Positions 7,754 through 15,610 of a stretch of 22,192 nucleotides of DNA are shown here, in pieces. Every line of letters begins with the position of its first letter. Position 1 is the first letter of the stretch. The DNA lies in contig UQWG01000030.1 in assembly GCA_900544645.1 (NCBI GenBank), forward strand, positions 1 through 22,192, read 5' to 3'. The DNA is from an uncultured Collinsella sp. Lineage in GTDB: Bacteria; Actinomycetota; Coriobacteriia; Coriobacteriales; Coriobacteriaceae. Under the pieces are notes generated by a model. It had not been told where the DNA came from. It worked only from the letters and a program-made list of their open reading frames with translations, and did not search any database. A program made the translations under genes and the position numbers.

Positions 7754-7903
7754 AAACTATGGCGGTTTACTACGATGAATCGCTCAACCGCGATCACTCC
7801 GAAACTTGTTGAACTAAAACCGCAGGTAGATGCCTTGCACTTTTTTGCGAAAAGCCGGCGTAGTTGGAATTTCTCATTTCATCGTAGTAAACCGGCATAG
7901 TTT
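7754..7903. repeat. 26-bp inverted repeat around a 98-base centre
   Basis: The arms are 7754-7779 (plus) and 7878-7903 (minus sense) and match at 25 of 26 bases; both contain GGTTTACTACGATGAA. Each arm contains an ATG that opens a short frame with the same first residues. The plus frame (7759-7812, 17 codons) begins MAVYYDE and the minus frame (7794-7898, 34 codons) begins MPVYYDE. Neither has a ribosome-binding site. It could be a small repeat element or a degenerate mobile remnant. It sits between the argS terminator and the rho promoter. Confidence 0.7.
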
Positions 7904-7947
7904 CGTATTTCCAGCAGTTCCAAATTCGTCAATACGTCGGCGTTTGC

Positions 7948-7980
7948 AAAAAGCCCGACCTCCGCATGGAGATCGGGCTT
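7948..7980 (-). terminator. intrinsic terminator of argS
   Basis: On the minus strand AAGCCCGATCTCC pairs with GGAGGTCGGGCTT around a 4-nt loop and is followed by a T-run. It lies 46 bases after the argS stop codon. Confidence 0.9.
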
Positions 7981-8026
7981 ATAGGGCTCAGCAAAGCCGA
8001 ACCTACACGGTCAAATGACTCGCAGA

Positions 8027-9880
8027 TTACATCTGCTCGGGCGCGGAAACGCCAACAAGGGTGAGCACCAGAGCGAGCGTCACGCGGACGGCGTCGCAAG
8101 CGGCCAGACGGGCACGCGAAAGCTCGGGGTCGACGGGACGGCCCTCGCTCGGCAGAACCTGGCAGGCAGCGTAGAAGCTGTGGAAGTCGCCGGCGAGTTC
8201 CTCAGCAAAGTGCGTCAGACGGAACGGGGCGCGGTCGCGAGCGCAGCTGGCGATGAGGTCGGTGAGCTCGTTGAGCTTACGCGAAAGGGCGAGCTCGGTC
8301 GGGTCGGTCAGCAGCGAGTAATCGACGTTCTCACCGATGGCCTTGGCGGCGACGGCCTTCATGCCCATCTCGTCAGCCTGCTCGGGCGTAACGTCGGCGG
8401 CACGGCGCAGGATGGAGCACACGCGGGCGTGAGCGTACTGCACGTAGTACACCGGGTTGGAGTTGTCGCGCTTCTTGACGGCCTCGATATCGAAGTCGAC
8501 CATCTGGTTGGAGCTCTTGGAGATGAGCGTGTAGCGAGCGGCATCGGAGCCGACCTCGTCGACGAGCTCCTGCAGGGTCACCATGGTGCCCTTACGCTTG
8601 GACATACGGACGGGCTTGCCGTTGCGCAGCAGGTTGACGAGCTGGCCCAGCAGAACCTCAAACTTGCCGGGGTAACCCAAGGCATCGCAGACGCAGCGGA
8701 CGCGCTCGATGTAGCCGTGGTGGTCGGCGCCCCAGATGTCGATGACGTGGTCGACGCGCTGGAACTTATCCCAGTGATAGGCAACGTCGGAGGCGAAGTA
8801 GGTGTACTCGCCGTCGGACTTGATCAGAACGCGGTCCTTGTCATCGCCCAGGTCGGTGGAGCGGAACCACAGGGCGCCGTCCTTGGTGTAGAGATAGCCC
8901 ATCTTGTCGAGCTTCTCAAAAGCGCGGTCGACGGCGGAGGTGCCGGCGGTCTCGCCCTCGGTGTCCTTCACATACAGCGAGCGCTCGGAGAACCAACGAT
9001 CGAAGTCGCAGTTAACGGCATGGCAAAGGTCGCGCATGTTGTCGACCATCTTTACATAGCCGCGCTCGCGGAAGCTCTCCATGCGCTCCTGCGGATCGGC
9101 GTTGACCCACTTATCGCCGTCGGTGCGCCAGAACTCGGCGGCCTCGTCTATGATGTAGTCGCCGCCGTAGGAGTCCTTGCCCAGGGTCTCGGCAAAGTTG
9201 TCCTGATACGGATGGGTCTCGGGATGCTCGTCGTTCTCGTCGGCAACAAAGGCGTCGCGGTCGGCGATCAGCAGCTTGTGAGCCTCGTCGATATCCACGC
9301 CCTGCTTGGCGATGATGTCGGCAAGCTGCATATAGCGCGTGCTGATGGAGTTGCCGAAGGTGTTCATCTGAGAGCCGTGGTCGTTGATGTAGAACTCACG
9401 CTGGATGTCGTAACCGGCGTGATCCATAACGCGGCAGAGCGAGTCGCCCAGCGCGGCCCAGCGGCCGTGGCCGATGTGCATGGGGCCGACGGGGTTGGCG
9501 GAAACGAACTCGACCTGGGTCTTCAGGCCACCACCGACGTTGGACTTAGCGAAGTCCATACCCTTCTCGCGAGCCTCGCCAAAGATGGCATTCTTGACGG
9601 CAACGGAGAGGTAGAAGTTGATGAAGCCGGGGCCTGCGATCTCGACCTTCTCGATCGCGGGGTCCTCGGGCATATGGGCAACGATGGCCTCGGCGATCTT
9701 GCGCGGGGCGCAGTGGGCCAGCTTGGCGGACTTCAGGGCCATGGTAGAGGTCCACTCGCCATGAGAAGTGTCAGCCGGTCGCTCGATAGCGCAATCGTCA
9801 AGTTCAAATGCGGAAAGGTCGCCGGCCTCCTGGGCCGCAGCAAGCGCAGCGCGTACCAGCTCTTCAATCTTCTCGGGCAT
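8027..9880 (-). CDS. argS: arginyl-tRNA synthetase
   Basis: This class I synthetase charges tRNA-Arg with arginine using ATP. The 617-residue length is somewhat above the roughly 560-580 usual for bacterial ArgRS. The N-terminal additional domain covers about residues 1-110. The catalytic domain has ANPVGPMHIGHGRW with the HIGH motif at 135-138, followed by GDSLCRVMDHAGYDIQREFYINDHG. The second ATP motif, normally KMSKS, reads RMSKRKG here (Met426), as in many ArgRS. The C-terminal DALR anticodon-binding domain starts around YYVQYAHARVCSILRRA and ends with the usual EQM. I chose the ATG at 9878-9880 because a perfect AAGGAGG lies 5 bases upstream. A longer in-frame reading to 9970 has no such site. 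It is monocistronic and divergent from carD. Confidence 0.98.
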   Translation of the reverse strand: MPEKIEELVRAALAAAQEAGDLSAFELDDCAIERPADTSHGEWTSTMALKSAKLAHCAPRKIAEAIVAHMPEDPAIEKVEIAGPGFINFYLSVAVKNAIFGEAREKGMDFAKSNVGGGLKTQVEFVSANPVGPMHIGHGRWAALGDSLCRVMDHAGYDIQREFYINDHGSQMNTFGNSISTRYMQLADIIAKQGVDIDEAHKLLIADRDAFVADENDEHPETHPYQDNFAETLGKDSYGGDYIIDEAAEFWRTDGDKWVNADPQERMESFRERGYVKMVDNMRDLCHAVNCDFDRWFSERSLYVKDTEGETAGTSAVDRAFEKLDKMGYLYTKDGALWFRSTDLGDDKDRVLIKSDGEYTYFASDVAYHWDKFQRVDHVIDIWGADHHGYIERVRCVCDALGYPGKFEVLLGQLVNLLRNGKPVRMSKRKGTMVTLQELVDEVGSDAARYTLISKSSNQMVDFDIEAVKKRDNSNPVYYVQYAHARVCSILRRAADVTPEQADEMGMKAVAAKAIGENVDYSLLTDPTELALSRKLNELTDLIASCARDRAPFRLTHFAEELAGDFHSFYAACQVLPSEGRPVDPELSRARLAACDAVRVTLALVLTLVGVSAPEQM

Positions 9881-10222
9881 AGATCCTCCTTGTGTTAAAG
9901 CCCCCGAGCTCTTGGTCACTCGTAGGGCAAAAGCCAGAGTTTGTAGCACTCTATCACAAGCGACGGGCACTGTCGCAGGGTAAAGCTAATAGATATTGCA
10001 TATGCACAAAAATGACTACAGCTTGTATGGAGTCACTCAAAGATGCCGGTCTGCCTGCAGATTATGCAGGCGTTGAAAATGCATAAAGGTGTGAATGAGC
10101 TGCGTCTGTTATCGAATACTCTTACCTATCAGAGTTGTGTGCTTTTCCTGCATAAAGTACGGGTTTGCGCACGTCAGCGTGTTATTCTAGACATACGTAA
10201 ATTCGTATAAGTTGGAGGTAGC
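9881..10222. other. divergent argS/carD intergenic region
   Basis: These 342 bases contain no convincing gene. They hold several TGCAT(A)-type motifs: the palindrome TGCATATGCA near 9997, TTATGCAGG near 10063, ATGCATAAAGG near 10080 and CCTGCATAAAG near 10149. There is also a short hairpin CCTGCA-gatta-TGCAGG (about 10055-10071). A possible carD promoter is TTGCGC with TAGACA 17 bases later (about 10167-10195), a weak match. A 24-codon ATG frame at 10012-10086 has no ribosome-binding site. Confidence 0.4.
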
Positions 10223-10708
10223 ATGTTCTCAATCGGTCAACACGTCATTCATCCGGGCCAGGGAGTCTGCACCGTCGTCGGTTTTAGGGACGACACACCG
10301 CAGCCCATGCTGCTGCTCGAGACCAAGCAGGGACATGCGCAGACGATCCTCATGTACCCCGTGGCGCAGGCCGACCGTCTGCACGCCGCCATCTCGCAGC
10401 AAGATGCCGAGCACCTGCTGAGCCACTATGACGAGCTGGAGTGCGACACCTTTACCGAGCGCAACAGCTCGCTTGAGGAGACACACTTTAAGCAGCAGCT
10501 CAAGCTGGGCGCGCCCGAGACGGTCCGCGTGGCAAAGACCATGATGCACCGCATTCGCCAGGCCGAGGAAGCTGATAAAAAACCCAGCTCCTACTACATG
10601 CGCGTACTCAAGGAGGCCAAACGCCGCTCCATCGAGGAGTTCGCCGTGGCCCTTGGCGTCACCGAGGAGGCCGCCGAAGCCCGCCTAGCCCAAGCCGCCC
10701 TCAACTAA
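10223..10708 (+). CDS. CarD-family RNA polymerase-binding transcription regulator
   Basis: This 161-residue protein of the CarD/CdnL family binds the RNA polymerase beta subunit and stabilises open promoter complexes. The N-terminal Tudor-like RNAP-interacting domain is seen as FSIGQHVIHPGQGVCTVVGF (residues 2-21) followed by MYPVAQADRLHAAIS. The remainder is a charged helical domain (LKLGAPETVRVAKTMMHRIRQ, KKPSSYYMRVLKEAKRRSIEEFAVALG), as in CarD. Length matches family norms (about 160). The start is ATG with TTGGAGG 7 bases upstream. The gene ends in a hairpin repeat at 10722-10762. It probably acts broadly on housekeeping promoters. The Myxococcus CarD proper has an extra HMGA-like tail that is absent here, so CdnL is the closer parallel. 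Confidence 0.92.
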   Translation: MFSIGQHVIHPGQGVCTVVGFRDDTPQPMLLLETKQGHAQTILMYPVAQADRLHAAISQQDAEHLLSHYDELECDTFTERNSSLEETHFKQQLKLGAPETVRVAKTMMHRIRQAEEADKKPSSYYMRVLKEAKRRSIEEFAVALGVTEEAAEARLAQAALN

Positions 10709-10721
10709 CCCATCCGCGCCA

Positions 10722-10762
10722 AAAACCACCACAAAGGGAACAGGCACCTTTGTGGTGGTTTT
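10722..10762. repeat. dispersed hairpin repeat, copy 1 (bidirectional terminator-like)
   Basis: A perfect 16-bp stem, AAAACCACCACAAAGG (10722-10737) with its complement (10747-10762), closes a 9-nt loop, GAACAGGCA. The A-rich left and T-rich right flanks fit a terminator in either direction; here it follows carD by 13 bases. The stem is identical to copy 2 at 11432 and to the visible part of copy 3 at 22160. Confidence 0.9.
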
Positions 10763-10816
10763 CTTGTTCTAGTAGTATTCATTCTTATCGATACCCACGA
10801 GCACAAGGAGTCTCTT

Positions 10817-11416
10817 ATGGCAGAGCCGCTTACCGCTGGAATCACCCGCGACCGCGCGTTCGAACTGCTCAATGAGCACAACAAGGACCCGTTCCATATC
10901 ACCCATGGCGAGACGGTCGAGGGCACTATGCGCTACTTTGCGCGCGAGTTCGACCCCGAGAACGAGGAGTTTTGGGGCATCGTCGGTCTGCTGCACGACC
11001 TGGATTGGGAGGAGCATGAGGACGACCCCATTAACCACACCATCTATGCTGCCGAGATTCTTGAGGGCGAAGGTGCGTCTCCCGAGCTCATTCGCGCCAT
11101 CCAGACGCACACGTCGGACTTCAACACCTCACTACCCAAGCCCGAGCTGCAGATGGAAAAGATCCTGTTTGCCTGCGATGAGCTCACCGGCCTGATCGGC
11201 GCCGCCGTCATCATGCGCCCGAGCAAGAGCGTTATGGACTTTACGACCAAGTCGCTCAAGAAGAAGTTCAAGGACAAACGCTTTGCCGCCGGCTGCTCGC
11301 GCGACGTGATTACGCAGGGCGCCGAGATGCTGGGTTGGGAGCTCCCCGAGCTCTTTGACCGCACCATCGCGGCCATGCAGTCCTTCGCCCCCGACCGCGA
11401 TACCTTCCAGGCCTAA
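10817..11416 (+). CDS. HD-superfamily hydrolase
   Basis: This 199-residue cytosolic protein carries an HD metal-dependent phosphohydrolase domain. The likely metal ligands are H30 (in HITHGETV), the H60-D61 pair in VGLLHDLDWEEH, H74 (INHTIYAAEIL), H98 (IQTHTSD) and the Asp of ACDELTGLIGA. Length and motif order match the stand-alone predicted HD hydrolase group (COG2316-like), whose substrate is unknown. It has no RelA/SpoT synthetase, GGDEF or CRISPR Cas3 features. The start is ATG with AAGGAGT 7 bases upstream. It is flanked on both sides by copies of the same hairpin repeat. A weak promoter (TTGTTC, 16 bases, TATCGA; 10764-10791) precedes it. Confidence 0.85.
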   Translation: MAEPLTAGITRDRAFELLNEHNKDPFHITHGETVEGTMRYFAREFDPENEEFWGIVGLLHDLDWEEHEDDPINHTIYAAEILEGEGASPELIRAIQTHTSDFNTSLPKPELQMEKILFACDELTGLIGAAVIMRPSKSVMDFTTKSLKKKFKDKRFAAGCSRDVITQGAEMLGWELPELFDRTIAAMQSFAPDRDTFQA

Positions 11417-11431
11417 CCGCCCACGCCACCT

Positions 11432-11472
11432 AAAACCACCACAAAGGAGAAAGGCACCTTTGTGGTGGTTTT
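11432..11472. repeat. dispersed hairpin repeat, copy 2 (bidirectional terminator-like)
   Basis: It has the same 16-bp stem as copy 1 (11432-11447 with 11457-11472) and a 9-nt loop, AGAAAGGCA. It lies exactly between two convergent genes, the HD hydrolase and proA, 13 bases from the proA stop, where it can end both transcripts. Confidence 0.9.
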
Positions 11473-11485
11473 TCTTGCGCGGGCG

Positions 11486-12772
11486 TTAGGGGCGGACCTG
11501 GCCGGTGCCGCGGAGCTTGTATTTGTAGGTGGTGAGGGCCTCGGCGGCAAAGGGGCCACGGGCGTGGAGCTTTTGGGTCGAGATGCCGATCTCGGCGCCC
11601 AGGCCAAACTCGCCGCCGTCGGTGAAGCGCGTGCTGGCGTTGGCGTACACGGCCGAGGCATCGACCGCATCCAGGAAGCGCTCGCAAGCATCCGTGTCCT
11701 CGGCAACGATGGCCTCGGAGTGCATCGTGCCGTAGCGGTTGATGTGTGCGATGGCCTCGTCCTCGTTTGCCACGACCTTCACGCTCATCTCGAGCGCCAG
11801 GTACTCGCGACCCCAGTCCTCCTCAGTCGCGGCGACGTAGTCATCGCCCTCCACAAAGCCGGCGTCGGCGCACGCGGCGCACGTGGCCTCGTCGCCGTGA
11901 ATCAGCACGCCGTGGTCATGCAGCACGGTCACGACCGCGGGCAAAAACGCATCGGCCACAGCACGGTCGACCAGCAGCGACTCGGCGGCATTGCACACGC
12001 CTACGCGCTGGGTCTTGGCATTAACGATAATGTTGAGCGCCTTATCAAAGTCGGCGGATTCATGCACGTAGATGTGGCAGTTGCCCGTGCCCGTCTCGAT
12101 CACCGGCACAAGCGACTCGCGCACGCAGCGCTGGATCAGGCCTGCACCTCCGCGCGGAATGAGTACGTCGACAATACTGCGGAGCTTCATGAGCTCGCCG
12201 GTGGCCTCGCGGTCGGTGGACTCGATCATCGACACGGCCTCGCGCGGGAAGCCCTTGGCCTCGAGCGCATCGGCCAGCAGCTCAGAAATCATGGCACACG
12301 AGTGATAGGCCAGCGAGCCGCCGCGTAGAATGCAGGCGTTGCCGGTACGGATGCAGATGCCTGCGGCGTCGGCCGTCACGTTGGGGCGCGCCTCGTAGAC
12401 CATGGCGACCAGGCCCAACGGCACGCTCACGCGGGTCAGGTCCACACCGCTCGCAAGCACGCGGTGGTCGAGCACGCGGCCGACAGGATCGGGCAGCTCG
12501 GCGAGCTTTTCCAGGCCGGCGGCCATGCCCTCGACGCGCTCAGGCGTCAGCAGCAGACGGTCGAGCAGACCGGCCGAAGTGCCCGCATCGCGCGCGGCGG
12601 ACATATCGAGCTCGTTGGCGGCGACGATGGAGTCGACACCGTTGCGCAGTGCTGCGGCCATGGCGCGCACGGCCTCCTGGCGCTGCTCATCGCTCGCCGT
12701 GGCAAGCGAGGCCGACGCTGCCTTGGCGGCAACGGCAAGATCGTGGACATACGTGGCTATATCGACCGACAT
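11486..12772 (-). CDS. proA: glutamate-5-semialdehyde dehydrogenase (gamma-glutamyl phosphate reductase)
   Basis: ProA makes glutamate-5-semialdehyde from gamma-glutamyl phosphate with NADPH, the second step of proline synthesis. The 428-residue protein is full length. Visible signatures are VPLGLVAMVYEARPNVTADAAGICIRTGN in the cofactor domain (given as a landmark, about residues 118-146), LIPRGGAGLI, and the catalytic Cys260 in RVGVCNAAES. ANASTRFTDGGEFGLGAEIGIST near the C-terminus is the ProA signature. The start is ATG at 12770-12772 with AGGAGAAAGGG upstream. In most bacteria proA directly follows proB. Here proB lies about 1.6 kb upstream on the same strand, with an oppositely oriented peptidase gene between them, so proA needs its own promoter in 12773-12884. 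Confidence 0.97.
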   Translation of the reverse strand: MSVDIATYVHDLAVAAKAASASLATASDEQRQEAVRAMAAALRNGVDSIVAANELDMSAARDAGTSAGLLDRLLLTPERVEGMAAGLEKLAELPDPVGRVLDHRVLASGVDLTRVSVPLGLVAMVYEARPNVTADAAGICIRTGNACILRGGSLAYHSCAMISELLADALEAKGFPREAVSMIESTDREATGELMKLRSIVDVLIPRGGAGLIQRCVRESLVPVIETGTGNCHIYVHESADFDKALNIIVNAKTQRVGVCNAAESLLVDRAVADAFLPAVVTVLHDHGVLIHGDEATCAACADAGFVEGDDYVAATEEDWGREYLALEMSVKVVANEDEAIAHINRYGTMHSEAIVAEDTDACERFLDAVDASAVYANASTRFTDGGEFGLGAEIGISTQKLHARGPFAAEALTTYKYKLRGTGQVRP

Positions 12773-12884
12773 GGGCGGCCCTTTCTCCTAGAAGTTTGCA
12801 ACCATGGTAGCCGATTTGCGCATGGCCTCGCCCGCGGCGGTAGAATTGGTCAACCCGAAACACCGCAACGAACGGAAGACTCAC

Positions 12885-14303
12885 ATGGCCCTCATCACTT
12901 CGTACCACGTCCCCGGCCTTTACGTCGAGGACCACAGCATCGACGTCCCCCTTGACTGGCGCGGCCTGGAGCCGATGCTCCTGGCCGTCGGCAGTACCAT
13001 GCGCCGCGGCGCTATGCCGGCACCCATCGCCGGCGCGCCCGAGAGCATCAAGCTCTTCTACCGCGTGGTTTGCGCGCCCGACCGCATCAACGACGATCTG
13101 CCGCTGCTCCTGTTTTTGCAGGGCGGCCCCGGCGGCGAGAGCCCACGTCCGCTGTCGCCCACAAGCGACGGCTGGATCGAGGAGGCCGTCAAGCACTTCC
13201 GCGTGGTCCTTCCCGACCAGCGCGGCACCGGACGCAGTAGCTGCGTGGACGGACGCACGATCAAGGCACTGGGTGATCGCGCAACGGCCGCCGGCGCCGA
13301 TACAGCACGCTCGCAGGCGGACTTCCTCAAGCGCCACCTCGCCAGCTCCATCGTGCGCGATTTTGAGTACCTGCGCCTAGTGGGCTTTGGCGGCAAGCCG
13401 TGGGTCACGCTCGGCCAAAGCTACGGCGGTTTTTTGACGCTGAGCTACCTGTCGCTCTTCCCCGAGGGCGTGGCGGCGAGCTTTACCTGCGGCGGCATCC
13501 CCCACGTACCGGCGAGCGCAAGCGAGGTCTACGCGCACACCTTCCCGCGCATGGCCGCCAAGACGCAGCAGTATTATGACCGCTATCCCGCTGACGTCGA
13601 GCGCGTGGCAGCCCTGGCCGATGCGCTCGAGGCTCAGAAGCCCGTGCTGCCCGACGGCTCGCCGATGACGGTCGAGCGCCTACAGCTCATGGGCAGCGAC
13701 TTTGGCATGAAGCCGAGCTTTGAGCGCATGCATTGGACTATCGATCACGCTTTTGTTACTGGCGACGGTACGCTGAGCTGCGGCTCCTCGGTATCCGACA
13801 GCTTTTTGATGCGCGCCTTCGAGCGCACCAACACACGCACGAACCCGCTGTACTGGACACTGCAGGAGTTTATCTACGCCAACGGCGACACCATGCCCAT
13901 TCGCTGGGCCGCAGCAGAGGAGAAAGCCCATCGTGCCGAGTTCGACACACTCGCGCGCCCGCTCATGTTTACCGGCGAGGCCATGTTCCCGTGGATGTTC
14001 GAGCAGATGCCCGAGCTCAAGCCCTTCAAGCCCGCCATGGACCTGCTGATGGAAGACACCAGCTGGGACAAGATCTACGACCCGCAGCGACTGGCGTGCA
14101 ACGAGGTGCCCCTGCAGGCCGCGGTGTATTTCGACGACATGTACGTGGATTCGGGCCTGCAGCTTGATACGCTCAGCCGCGTGGGCAAATCGCATGCCTG
14201 GGTGACCAACGAGTTCGAGCACGACGGCCTGCACGGCAGCGTGGTATTCAAGCACCTCTTCGACGAGGCCCTCAACCGCGGAGACCTGCGCCGAATCTTC
14301 TAG
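12885..14303 (+). CDS. alpha/beta hydrolase, proline iminopeptidase-like (S33)
   Basis: This 472-residue cytosolic serine peptidase candidate probably releases N-terminal proline (or another residue) from peptides. The alpha/beta-hydrolase core is clear: the oxyanion motif LFLQGGPGGES, then VVLPDQRGTGRS, then the nucleophile elbow LGQSYGGF with Ser179. A likely acid Asp lies in VYFDDMYVD, and a His in EFEHDGLHGS near the C-terminus. GGPG plus DQRGxGRS is the prolyl aminopeptidase signature, and the large cap domain and length fit the longer actinobacterial members. No signal peptide is seen. I chose ATG at 12885 (GGAAG 7 bases upstream, then the family-like MALITSYHVPGLY) over an upstream ATG at 12804. 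It lies between proA and proB on the opposite strand. Confidence 0.88.
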   Translation: MALITSYHVPGLYVEDHSIDVPLDWRGLEPMLLAVGSTMRRGAMPAPIAGAPESIKLFYRVVCAPDRINDDLPLLLFLQGGPGGESPRPLSPTSDGWIEEAVKHFRVVLPDQRGTGRSSCVDGRTIKALGDRATAAGADTARSQADFLKRHLASSIVRDFEYLRLVGFGGKPWVTLGQSYGGFLTLSYLSLFPEGVAASFTCGGIPHVPASASEVYAHTFPRMAAKTQQYYDRYPADVERVAALADALEAQKPVLPDGSPMTVERLQLMGSDFGMKPSFERMHWTIDHAFVTGDGTLSCGSSVSDSFLMRAFERTNTRTNPLYWTLQEFIYANGDTMPIRWAAAEEKAHRAEFDTLARPLMFTGEAMFPWMFEQMPELKPFKPAMDLLMEDTSWDKIYDPQRLACNEVPLQAAVYFDDMYVDSGLQLDTLSRVGKSHAWVTNEFEHDGLHGSVVFKHLFDEALNRGDLRRIF

Positions 14304-14313
14304 CAAAGGAGTG

Positions 14314-14359
14314 TCCCCCACCTGCCGGCACAAAAGAAACGTCCCCAGGTGCCGGCACG
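14314..14359. repeat. two imperfect direct repeats with TGCCGGCAC core
   Basis: GTCCCCCACCTGCCGGCACA and GTCCCCAGGTGCCGGCACGA stand about 27 bases apart, just after the peptidase stop codon. Each core (TGCCGGCA) is palindromic. The joining phrase AAAGAAACGTCCCC resembles the reverse complement of GGGGACGTTCTT near 7679, suggesting a family of intergenic repeats. Confidence 0.6.
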
Positions 14360-14360
14360 A

Positions 14361-14405
14361 GAAAGACAGCGCTGCGGGAAACGATCCGCAGCGCTGTCTT
14401 TCTTT
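14361..14405. terminator. bidirectional terminator between the peptidase gene and proB
   Basis: A perfect 17-bp stem (14361-14377 with 14386-14402, core GACAGCGCTGCGG) has an 8-nt loop and moderately T-rich flanks on both sides. It lies between convergent genes and its right arm nearly touches the proB stop codon (14404-14406). Confidence 0.8.
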
Positions 14406-15531
14406 ATGCAAATACGATCAAGTTATCCCTGTGTATCGCCGGCTTCTCGGCCAGGTCTGCCAGCAGGCGGTTGCTGGCAATCTGGTCTTGGCGGCGACCG
14501 GCAGCAAGTTCCAGCACGTCCGAATCGGCCTCGGCGATACCGCGGGCGACAACCATACCGCTCGGGTCGCACACGTCGAGCACATCGCCCTCGGCAAACT
14601 GGCCATCGACCTCGCGAATACCCACCGCAAGCAGGGAAGAGCCACGGCTGACCAGCGCCTTCGCAGCACCATCATCGACCGTCACCGAGCCATGCGCCTT
14701 GTCGCCCAGTGCGATCCACAGCTTGCGGGGTGCGATGTCCAGACGCTCCGCCGGCGGATCGAACAGCGTACCCACGCTCTCGCCGCGGGCGAGGCGCACG
14801 AGCGCATCGGGCTCCTCGCCCGAGCAAATCACGCTCTGAATGCCCGCCGTCATCAGGATGCGGCTCGCGCGAATCTTGGTAATCATGCCGCCCGTGCCCA
14901 CCGATGTGGAAGAATCGCCCGCCGAGGCAATAATCTTGGCATCGATCTTATGCACGACCGGAACGAACTCGGCCGTGGGGTCCTCATGCGGATTGGCAGT
15001 ATAGAGGCCATCGATGTCCGAGAGCGTCACGCACAGATCGGCAGAAACCAGGCAGCTCACAAGCGCCGCCAGTGTGTCGTTGTCGCCGAACTTGATCTCA
15101 TCGACGGTAACGGTATCGTTCTCGTTGACGACCGGCACCACGCCAAGCTCCACGAGGCGCAGCAGGGCGTCGCGCGCGTGCAGGTAGGACGTGCGGCGGG
15201 CCGTATCGTGGCGCGTGAGCAGCACGAGCGAGGTGAGCAGGTCGCGCGCATGGAACTCCTCGTCGTAGGCCGACGAGATGATGCACTGACCAGCCGAGGC
15301 GCAGGCCTGCAGGCTCGGAAGGTCGCCGACCGGCTTGCGGTCGAAGCCCAACACGGGATAGCCACAGGCAATAGCGCCTGAGCTCACCACGACCAGACGC
15401 CAGCCGAGCTTGCGCAGCGCTGCGGCTTGATCGGCAAGTCCGCCGATAAAGGCGCGGTTGACCTTGCCATCGGTGCCCACCACCGTGGACGAACCGATCT
15501 TTACCACCATCGTTTTATAAGAAGTCGTCAT
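14404..15531 (-). CDS. proB: glutamate 5-kinase with PUA domain
   Basis: ProB phosphorylates glutamate to gamma-glutamyl phosphate, the committed and normally proline-inhibited step of proline synthesis. The 375-residue length is standard for the two-domain form. The amino-acid kinase domain shows MVVKIGSSTVV (phosphate binding), VVVSSGAIACG, VVPVVNENDTV, KFGDNDTLAA, TLSDIDGLYTANP and VGTGGMITKIRAS. The C-terminal PUA domain starts near residue 280 (RKLWIALGDKAHGSVTVDDGA, as landmark). The ATG at 15529-15531 has no strong Shine-Dalgarno; the next in-frame ATG (MVVKIG, 7 codons in) is no better. It is 79 bases downstream of pncB and could be co-transcribed with it. Confidence 0.97.
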   Translation of the reverse strand: MTTSYKTMVVKIGSSTVVGTDGKVNRAFIGGLADQAAALRKLGWRLVVVSSGAIACGYPVLGFDRKPVGDLPSLQACASAGQCIISSAYDEEFHARDLLTSLVLLTRHDTARRTSYLHARDALLRLVELGVVPVVNENDTVTVDEIKFGDNDTLAALVSCLVSADLCVTLSDIDGLYTANPHEDPTAEFVPVVHKIDAKIIASAGDSSTSVGTGGMITKIRASRILMTAGIQSVICSGEEPDALVRLARGESVGTLFDPPAERLDIAPRKLWIALGDKAHGSVTVDDGAAKALVSRGSSLLAVGIREVDGQFAEGDVLDVCDPSGMVVARGIAEADSDVLELAAGRRQDQIASNRLLADLAEKPAIHRDNLIVFA

Positions 15532-15610
15532 ACGTCAAACCAATCAACTGTTCAGCGAACGGCCGAGCTGGCGGCCAAGGGAGCGTGACTCGCCCCTACC
15601 GCCCAAGGAA

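Noticed and set aside
7830..8018. 62-codon plus-strand frame overlapping the argS terminator
   Set aside because: It runs through an inverted-repeat arm and a terminator stem, has no ribosome-binding site and no recognisable protein character.
10012..10086. 24-codon frame MTTACMESLKDAGLPADYAG... before carD
   Set aside because: It looks mildly protein-like, but there is no Shine-Dalgarno sequence and it lies in a region of TGCATA motifs; a leader peptide cannot be supported.
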